Below, piece after piece: positions 58,650-64,000 of a DNA stretch of 64,000 nt. A model generated the notes under the pieces. That model saw nothing but the letters and a program-made list of their open reading frames with translations, was not told where the DNA came from and did not search any database. The translations under genes and the position numbers were made by a program. This stretch comes from Phytoactinopolyspora mesophila (GTDB taxonomy: Bacteria > Actinomycetota > Actinomycetes > Jiangellales > Jiangellaceae). The stretch lies in NCBI RefSeq assembly GCF_010122465.1, contig NZ_WLZY01000006.1, positions 248,001-312,000 on the forward strand. The letters run 5' to 3'. Each line of letters opens with the position of its first letter. Position 1 is the first letter of the stretch.

Positions 58650-59596
58650 ACCCAACCGAGCGGGCGCGAGGCTGCCTCGTCGGTCTCGCGGTCGGAGACG
58701 CGATGGGCGCCCCGGCAGAGAACATGACCGCCGGGGCGATCGCCGAACGCTGGGGCCAGGTCACCGGCTTTCTCACCGATGCCAGGGCCGGCACGGACGA
58801 CACGGAGTACGCCGCCTTCAGCGCGCTGCTGCTGCTTGACCACGGCTCTGCCCTGACCAGCGAACACGTAGCCGATGCGTGGACGAAGCACCTGGTCCGT
58901 CGCACCGGCGGTTTCCCTGGTGCGGGGTTCAGCGAGCTGGGCACGGTGGAGAACCTCCGGTCCGGTCTCCGGCCGCCGGCCAGCGGGGAGCATCTGCATT
59001 CGTGGAGCGACGGCTTGGCGATGCGGGCCGCCGTGCACGGCGTGTTCGCGGCCGGCGACCCGGTGGAGGCAGCACGGCTCGCCGCGGTCGACGGCGCGGT
59101 GAGTCACGCGGGCGAGGGTGTCTACGCCGGTCAGGCCGTGGCAGCCGCGGTGTCCGTCGCGATGTCCGGTGCTGATGTGGATGGGGTGGTCGCTGCGGCC
59201 CAGGCGGCCGCGCCTCCGGCGTCATGGACCGCCCGATCGCTCGACTCGGCTGTGGCGCTGCACGCTGATCCGGAAGCGTTGCTCGATGCACTGGTGACCC
59301 GCCGCTACCCGTGGACCGACCTCGCACCGGAGGCGGCCGGCCTGGCCTTCGGCGCGTTCATTGCGGCCCGCGGCGTATTCGAAGCGGCAGTCCCGGCCGC
59401 CGTGTCGATGGGCCGGGACGCCGACACCACCGCGGCCATCGCCGGCGCCCTGGCCGGTGCATCCGGCGGGCTCGCGGCGATCCCGAGCCAGTGGTCCGGA
59501 TCGATCGGCCCGGTGACGGGGCGCTGCCTCGGCGACGTCGTCGCGGGACTACATCTGGCCGGCCTGGCCGACCAACTCGTAGGAGCGACGCCGTGA
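58646..59596 (+). CDS. ADP-ribosylglycohydrolase family protein 1
   Basis: 316 residues from GTG 58646. All-alpha ADP-ribosylglycohydrolase (DraG/ARH) fold: ARGCLVGLAVGDAMGAP at the N-terminus, the first metal-binding motif TDDTE at 50-54, SHAGEGVYAGQAVAAAVS in the centre, and the second metal motif GRDADTTAAIAGALAGA from about 256. Both halves of the dinuclear magnesium site are intact, so it is probably active on an N- or O-ribosyl bond. First of four paralogues in a row. Confidence 0.9.
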   Translation: MNPTERARGCLVGLAVGDAMGAPAENMTAGAIAERWGQVTGFLTDARAGTDDTEYAAFSALLLLDHGSALTSEHVADAWTKHLVRRTGGFPGAGFSELGTVENLRSGLRPPASGEHLHSWSDGLAMRAAVHGVFAAGDPVEAARLAAVDGAVSHAGEGVYAGQAVAAAVSVAMSGADVDGVVAAAQAAAPPASWTARSLDSAVALHADPEALLDALVTRRYPWTDLAPEAAGLAFGAFIAARGVFEAAVPAAVSMGRDADTTAAIAGALAGASGGLAAIPSQWSGSIGPVTGRCLGDVVAGLHLAGLADQLVGATP

Positions 59597-61071
59597 ACGA
59601 TGACCCCAGCGTCCTGCGAAGTGAGGGTCACGACGCTCGCTCGGCAGGACGCAACGGACGAGGCGGGGCGTTGATCGGCCTGGCGATCGGCGACGCCGCC
59701 GGCTGGCCGGCACGGCAGCACCGCTCGCACCTCTTGCCTTCGTGGACTCGGAGGCTGCGGCGTGAGCTCGACACGTTCGCCGAGGCCGAGGAGGTCACCT
59801 CGCTCCCGGTGCCGTTCGCGCTGAACCAGGAGCCGGGTCCGCTGCGCCTCGGTCCCAGCGACGACGCTGAATGGGCCGCTTGGACCCTCACCTGGCTGCG
59901 CGCCACCGATCCGCTCACCCGCCAAGCCGTGCACGACACATGGCGCGAAGCAGCGACATCGGAGAATCTGCCGCGAGGGCGGATCAGTACGGCAACGGCG
60001 GCCGACGCTCTGCGCAAGGGATCTCGTCCGCCTCAGACCGGGCAACATAATCCACATCACTTCGACGACGCTGCGGCCGTGCGTGCGGTCGCCATCGGAG
60101 CGGTCATCGCCGACCCGGATCGCGCCGCGGACGTCGCCGAATGGGACGCCGAGGTCACCAACGCCGGCGACGGCGTGTACGCGGCCCGCGCCATCGCGCG
60201 GATGGTCTCGTTGGCAGCTTCATGGCCTCCTGTAACGGGTAGCGAGGCTGAGCGGCTCGGAAACGTTACGCCAGGCCACGAAGTAGCCGCACCCGCAGAA
60301 GGTGAGACGCGTACGGAGGGCGAGGGGCTGGAGAGCGGCGGAGGTCCGTCCAGGGCTCGGGCGGGCATCGGCGAGCGAGGACGATGGCGAAGCCCGTCTC
60401 CGAACGAGTCCGCGGGCGGGGACGGACCTCCGCCGCCCTCCAGACCTGCGGAGGTGGTGCGGGGCGAGCGCCGGGATGGACCTCCGGCGCCGTCCAGCCT
60501 CGCGGGGGTGGTGCGGGGCGAGCGCCGGGATGGACCTCCGGCGCCGTCCAGCCTTGCGGGGGTGGTGCGGGGCGAGCGCCGGGACGGACCTCCGCCGTTC
60601 TCCGGCCTTGCCGAGGCGGCGCGCGAAGTGCTGCTGGCGGAACTGCCTCCGGAGACGCTGATCGGCCGGACGACGCGGCGGGCGCTCGAGCTGACGAGGG
60701 ACGCGTCGTCGCCGGCCGAGGCGGTGCCGTTGCTCGACGACGTGGTGGACCGGGTGTACTCGTACGGCACGGCGGCCGCGCAGACTGTCGCGGTGGCGGC
60801 GGCTCTGGCCGGGGCAGCGCTGCGTAACGGCACACTGCCGATCGAGGCGGTCACGGCGGCGGCTTGTCTGCCGTCGCTCGCCGATAGCGCTCCAGCCTTG
60901 ACCGGCGCGTTGGTCGGTGCGGTGGTGGGTGTTGATGCGTTCCCGGCGAGCTGGGTCGAAAGATGCAGGGTGCTGGCCGGGTGCTGTGCTCCGCCGCTGG
61001 CCGGCGTGGACATTCTCGATCTTGCCGGAGGCTCCGGTGATCTTGCACATGACGAAGGGAAATATCTGTGA
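59593..61071 (+). CDS. ADP-ribosylglycohydrolase family protein 2, degenerate site with inserted repeats
   Basis: 492 residues from GTG 59593, overlapping the previous stop; the frame is open from 59311 but the fold starts here (RGGALIGLAIGDAAGWPA). The first metal motif has changed from TDDTE to SDDAEW (89-94), and the second reads LADSAPALTGALVGA in place of GRDxDTxxxxxGAxxGA, losing key aspartates. NAGDGVYAARAIARMVS remains. Residues about 245-340 are a foreign, Arg/Pro/Gly-rich insertion made of repeat element copy B and three 18-residue repeats. It may be a regulatory or non-catalytic paralogue. Confidence 0.82.
   Translation: MNDDPSVLRSEGHDARSAGRNGRGGALIGLAIGDAAGWPARQHRSHLLPSWTRRLRRELDTFAEAEEVTSLPVPFALNQEPGPLRLGPSDDAEWAAWTLTWLRATDPLTRQAVHDTWREAATSENLPRGRISTATAADALRKGSRPPQTGQHNPHHFDDAAAVRAVAIGAVIADPDRAADVAEWDAEVTNAGDGVYAARAIARMVSLAASWPPVTGSEAERLGNVTPGHEVAAPAEGETRTEGEGLESGGGPSRARAGIGERGRWRSPSPNESAGGDGPPPPSRPAEVVRGERRDGPPAPSSLAGVVRGERRDGPPAPSSLAGVVRGERRDGPPPFSGLAEAAREVLLAELPPETLIGRTTRRALELTRDASSPAEAVPLLDDVVDRVYSYGTAAAQTVAVAAALAGAALRNGTLPIEAVTAAACLPSLADSAPALTGALVGAVVGVDAFPASWVERCRVLAGCCAPPLAGVDILDLAGGSGDLAHDEGKYL
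60325..60446. repeat. Long-armed inverted-repeat element, copy B, in frame within a gene
   Basis: Arms 60325-60351 and 60420-60446 are 27-base inverted repeats with two mismatches. The 68-base core between them matches copy A (32023-32090), including GGGCATC, GATGGCG, AGCC, TCCGA and CGAGTC at corresponding places. The arms are unrelated to those of copy A. The element keeps the reading frame and encodes a region with GRWRSPSPNESAGG. Confidence 0.8.
60453..60614 (+). repeat. Three 54-bp tandem repeats next to element B
   Basis: Units start at 60453, 60507 and 60561; the third diverges toward its end. Each encodes about 18 residues, VVRGERRDGPPAPSSLAG. The unit includes a variant of the right arm of element B (GGAYGGACCTCCG), suggesting the tandem array grew out of the arm. 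Confidence 0.88.
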
Positions 61072-62237
61072 TCAGCAATGCCCCGCCCCCGGGTTCTTCG
61101 CGGCTGACCGATCGAGCGGTCGGCTGTCTGCTGGGGGCGGCCGTCGGCGATGCGCTGGGTGGCGCGACAGAAGGATGGTCGCCTGCCCAGATCCGCGAGC
61201 GCTGGGGTGGGTGGGTGGAGGGCATCGTCGGCCCGTACTACGAGAACTGGCGCACGGCCCGGCCGATCGCGCCGTATCACAAGGGCGATGGCCACATCAC
61301 CGACGACACCCTCATGACGCATCTGCTGGTAGATGTGTATACGCAGGCCAAAGCCCATCTGACGGCGTACGACGTGGCGGAGCGGCTGGTGCCGCTGATG
61401 ATCGGGCGGCAGGTGTGGATCCCGGAACTGGAGACGGAGGCGCTGCCGCTTCAGCGGGTGTTCCTAGCGGAGAAATATATGGCGTTACGGCTGCACTGGG
61501 CCCATGCAGACCCCCGCGAAGCGGGTGTCGGTAACGCCGTGAACTGTGGGGCGGCCATGTACATCGCGCCAGTCGGCATTGTGAACGCGGCGGACCCGGA
61601 TGCGGCTTACGCGGAGGCGGTCGACGTCACCGGTGCACATCAGGCGTCGTACGGGCGTGAGGCGGCTGGGGTTATGGCGGCGTGTGTGGCCGAGGCGGCC
61701 CGGCCGGGCGCCACGGTCGATGACGTGGTCGCGGTGGCGCTGCGGCTGGCCAAGGACGGTACCCGGGCCGCGATCGATGCCGTCGTCGAGGCGGCTTCGG
61801 GAGCGCGGCACTGGACGGACGCGATCGAGTCGGGGCAGTTGCGCAAGGCGATGCGGGCCTACGACACGGTTGGCGAAGACTACCGCGACCAGGGCCTGGG
61901 AGCCCGCCGGCCGAGCCGGACGCACAGCATCGAGGAACTTCCCGTTGCCCTCGCCATGCTGGTGATCAGTGGTGGTGAATGGCGGGACGCGGTACTGGGC
62001 GGGGTCAATTACGGGCGTGATTCGGATTCGATCGCGTCGATGGCCGGGGCCATCGCCGGGGCCCTCGGCGGGCAGGCCGTGGTGCCAGCCGATCTGGCGG
62101 CGGATGTCGCCGAGGCGAGCCGCACCGACCTGCTTGAGCCTGGCGAGCGGCTGGCCGAGGTAGCGGTGGAGATCCGCGCGGCGGATCGGGCCCGACGGGC
62201 CGCCGCGGACGAGGACTTCCGGCGGATGCTCGAATGA
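61068..62237 (+). CDS. ADP-ribosylglycohydrolase family protein 3
   Basis: 389 residues from GTG 61068, overlapping the previous stop. DRAVGCLLGAAVGDALGGATEG, the first metal motif HITDDT (TDDT at 78-81), REAAGVMAACVAEAAR in the centre, and the second motif NYGRDSDSIASMAGAIAGALGG (GRDSDS from about 316). Both metal-binding halves are intact. An insertion with many aromatic and polar residues (VEGIVGPYYENWRTARPIAP) near the active site suggests a substrate different from that of protein 1. Confidence 0.9.
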   Translation: MISNAPPPGSSRLTDRAVGCLLGAAVGDALGGATEGWSPAQIRERWGGWVEGIVGPYYENWRTARPIAPYHKGDGHITDDTLMTHLLVDVYTQAKAHLTAYDVAERLVPLMIGRQVWIPELETEALPLQRVFLAEKYMALRLHWAHADPREAGVGNAVNCGAAMYIAPVGIVNAADPDAAYAEAVDVTGAHQASYGREAAGVMAACVAEAARPGATVDDVVAVALRLAKDGTRAAIDAVVEAASGARHWTDAIESGQLRKAMRAYDTVGEDYRDQGLGARRPSRTHSIEELPVALAMLVISGGEWRDAVLGGVNYGRDSDSIASMAGAIAGALGGQAVVPADLAADVAEASRTDLLEPGERLAEVAVEIRAADRARRAAADEDFRRMLE

Positions 62238-63607
62238 TGCGCTTGACGTGGGTACAGCCAGAGGATCTGGTTGGGCATGCGCTGCATCAGGCGGCATACG
62301 ACGGAATCGACGTTGCCGATCTGCGAGAGCGCTGGGTGGCTGCCGGAGGGAACCCGGAACCGTTACATTCGGGTGCGTCGGGGCGAGCTGTCGGTGAAGC
62401 TCTGCGCCGATTGGCGTTAGATGTGCTCGACGAGGTGGATGGGCGTCCGTCGCCGTTCGACGTCGACGAGCCGACGGATCTGGATGCGATCCGGGCCGTG
62501 GCGCCAGGATTCGCGGCCGGACGAGTTTTGCCTGAACCCGGGCATGGAGTACTTCTCGACCGGATTCAGGGCGCCTGGACCGGCCGGGCAGCTGGATGCC
62601 TGCTGGGCAAACCGGTGGAGAAGGTCCCGCGGGCCGGCATCCGGGAGATCCTCGAGTCGACCGGACGCTGGCCGCTGAATGGCTGGTTCACTGCTGAGGG
62701 CCTTCCCGATGACGTCGCGGCACGCTGGCCCTGGAACCGGCGGAGCGCGGCCACCAGCCTGGCCGAGAACATCGACGGCATGCCCGAGGACGACGACCTC
62801 AACTTCCCCATGCTCAATCTGTCTCTCCTCGAACGGCACGGCGCGGCACTGAGCACCGACGACGTCGCCGCCGGGTGGCTGGCCGAGCTCCCCGCCGGCC
62901 GGGTGTTCACCGCGGAGCGCGTCGCGTACCGAAACCTTCTGCTGGGCATCGCGCCCGAGCGGGCTGCCCGGGTGCGCAACCCCTTCCACGACTGGATCGG
63001 CGCCCAGATCAGAGGCGACGTGTACGGCTGGGTCAACCCGGCAGACCCGGCAGCCGCGGCGGAGCTCGCCTGGCGAGACTCGGTTCTGAGCCATACCCGC
63101 AATGGGGTCTACGGTGCGATGTTCGTGGCCGCGGCCGGTGCCGCGGCCGTGGTCTCGGACACGGTCGACGACGCTCTCGACGCGGGCATGTCCGTCGTGC
63201 CCCCGGCGTCCCGATACGCCGAGGCGGTCCGGTTCGCACGCTCGTTGCCTGGGGTATACGACGACTTCGAATCGGCAGTGGACGCGATCGAACGGCGATT
63301 CGCCGGTCTACATTGGGTGCATGTGCTCAACAACACCGCGTTGATGGTCGCGGCGCTCGTGTTCGGTCAAGGGGATTTCGCCCGATCGGTCACATTTGCC
63401 GTCAGCGGTGGGTGGGATACCGATTCCAACGGCGCAACTGTAGGTTCTTTGGCGGGTGGTCTGTCGGGATCGTCCTCGTTGCCGGAATACTGGGCCGCGC
63501 CGTTGCGAAATCGAGTCACGTCGACGCTGGCCGGTTTCGACGGCATCGGCTTCGACACGCTCGCCCGGCGCACCCTCGCCGTGTCCGGGTGGATGGGAGA
63601 GACATGA
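62234..63607 (+). CDS. ADP-ribosylglycohydrolase family protein 4
   Basis: 457 residues from ATG 62234, overlapping the previous stop. An N-terminal segment of about 110 residues unlike the other three precedes the fold (RIQGAWTGRAAGCLLGKPVEKVPR). The first metal motif is changed to MPEDDDLNF, keeping acidic residues. The second, SGGWDTDSNGATVGSLAGGLSG, keeps DxDS. LSHTRNGVYGAMFVAAAGAAA corresponds to the central motif. This is the branch often seen with sugar-catabolic genes. Probably catalytic. The stop overlaps the ribokinase ATG. Confidence 0.88.
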   Translation: MMRLTWVQPEDLVGHALHQAAYDGIDVADLRERWVAAGGNPEPLHSGASGRAVGEALRRLALDVLDEVDGRPSPFDVDEPTDLDAIRAVAPGFAAGRVLPEPGHGVLLDRIQGAWTGRAAGCLLGKPVEKVPRAGIREILESTGRWPLNGWFTAEGLPDDVAARWPWNRRSAATSLAENIDGMPEDDDLNFPMLNLSLLERHGAALSTDDVAAGWLAELPAGRVFTAERVAYRNLLLGIAPERAARVRNPFHDWIGAQIRGDVYGWVNPADPAAAAELAWRDSVLSHTRNGVYGAMFVAAAGAAAVVSDTVDDALDAGMSVVPPASRYAEAVRFARSLPGVYDDFESAVDAIERRFAGLHWVHVLNNTALMVAALVFGQGDFARSVTFAVSGGWDTDSNGATVGSLAGGLSGSSSLPEYWAAPLRNRVTSTLAGFDGIGFDTLARRTLAVSGWMGET

Positions 63608-64000
63608 GCGAGAAGACCATCGTGGTCCTGGGCAGCGCCAACATGGATCTAGTCGTCAGTACTGAACGGGCCCCTGACATGGGAGAAACGGTGACGGGGC
63701 GCACGTTCCGCACCGTGCCCGGCGGGAAGGGGGCCAATCAAGCTCTGGCCGCCGCCCGAGCTGGCGGGACGGTCCGATTTCTCGGCGCCGTAGGCGACGA
63801 CGAGTTCGGGCACCGTATCCAGAGACTGCTCTCCGCCGACGGAGTCGACGTCAGCGGGATGACCGCCAGCAACGAGCCGACCGGCACGGCACACATCACC
63901 GTGGACGGTGGCGGTGGCAACTCCATCATCGTGGTGCCTGGTGCCAACGGCACCGTCACGACGCTCACCGACGAGCACCGGGGCGTTATCTCGTCGGCGG
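63604..64000 (+). CDS. rbsK: Ribokinase (3' partial)
   Basis: 132 residues are visible before the right edge. PfkB-family N-terminus: VVLGSANMDLVVSTERAPDMGETVTG, the ribose/substrate motif TVPGGKGANQALAAARAGG, FLGAVGDDEFG, and NSIIVVPGANG. Ribokinase makes ribose-5-phosphate from ribose; the GGKGANQA form favours ribokinase over fructokinase. Coupled by ATGA overlap to the fourth hydrolase, it links the hydrolases to the pentose-phosphate pathway. Confidence 0.9.
   Translation, partial: MSEKTIVVLGSANMDLVVSTERAPDMGETVTGRTFRTVPGGKGANQALAAARAGGTVRFLGAVGDDEFGHRIQRLLSADGVDVSGMTASNEPTGTAHITVDGGGGNSIIVVPGANGTVTTLTDEHRGVISSA

Overview
The window is high-GC, densely coded DNA from an actinobacterium. 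The markers that say so are NucS, DnaE2, an LPXTG/sortase surface protein, DUF222-HNH, F420/LLM-type oxidoreductases, a FilP/Scy-like coiled coil next to propionate genes, leaderless promoters and abundant GTG starts. The gene mix would suit a Jiangella-like or propionibacterial-like soil lineage, but no rRNA or other phylogenetic marker is present, so genus is a guess. I saw no tRNA, rRNA, CRISPR array, transposase, prophage or replication origin.

Layout. 1-5.3 kb: a three-gene metal chelatase operon, cut at the left edge, whose large subunit looks closer to BchH than to CobN. 5.4-8.8 kb: DUF6886, an LLM oxidoreductase and a DUF222-HNH protein. 8.9-13 kb: error-prone polymerase DnaE2 followed closely by mismatch endonuclease NucS. 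13-17.8 kb: MarR with a divergent LLM-hemerythrin fusion, dihydrolipoyl dehydrogenase, and a frameshifted FAD oxidoreductase. 18-21.2 kb: a large LPXTG surface protein. 21.7-24.4 kb: a stress-type cluster with SigB-like promoter matches, including a 57-aa gene. 24.4-27.3 kb: a TPR protein and a TIGR03767-type metallophosphoesterase. 27.3-30.9 kb: frdABCD preceded by a small gene. 31-38.2 kb: a LacI regulator convergent with a Ugp-like ABC importer plus glycerophosphodiesterase operon; the regulator and the operon share an operator sequence. 38.3-42.1 kb: MMPL transporter, small zinc-ribbon-like protein, FilP/Scy-like coiled coil. 42.3-46.4 kb: methylmalonyl-CoA epimerase, thiolase, MeaB, small membrane protein, PH-domain protein, MarR. 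46.5-50.8 kb: an AbiEi/DUF559 gene bracketed by two copies of a long palindrome, CnoX-like thioredoxin, an isobutyryl-CoA-type mutase and an Rrf2 regulator. 50.9-54.3 kb: ABC-2-like membrane protein, glutamate dehydrogenase and TetR, with twin operators. 54.4-64 kb: a LacI-controlled operon with two permeases, a solute-binding lipoprotein, four consecutive ADP-ribosylglycohydrolase-fold proteins and a ribokinase, cut at the right edge.

The most novel system is the last operon. Nearly every gene overlaps the next by four bases. It reads as an importer plus a battery of ribosyl-hydrolases feeding ribose to ribokinase, so it looks like a pathway for scavenging ADP-ribose or other ribosylated compounds; this is inference. 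The second strong signal is a repeat element seen twice (32001-32112 and 60325-60446): a conserved 68-bp core lies between long inverted arms whose sequence differs completely between the copies. One copy sits between convergent genes; the other is inserted in frame in one of the ADP-ribosylglycohydrolase genes. Small genes missed by a 60-residue cutoff are reported at 22869-23042 and 45058-45210.
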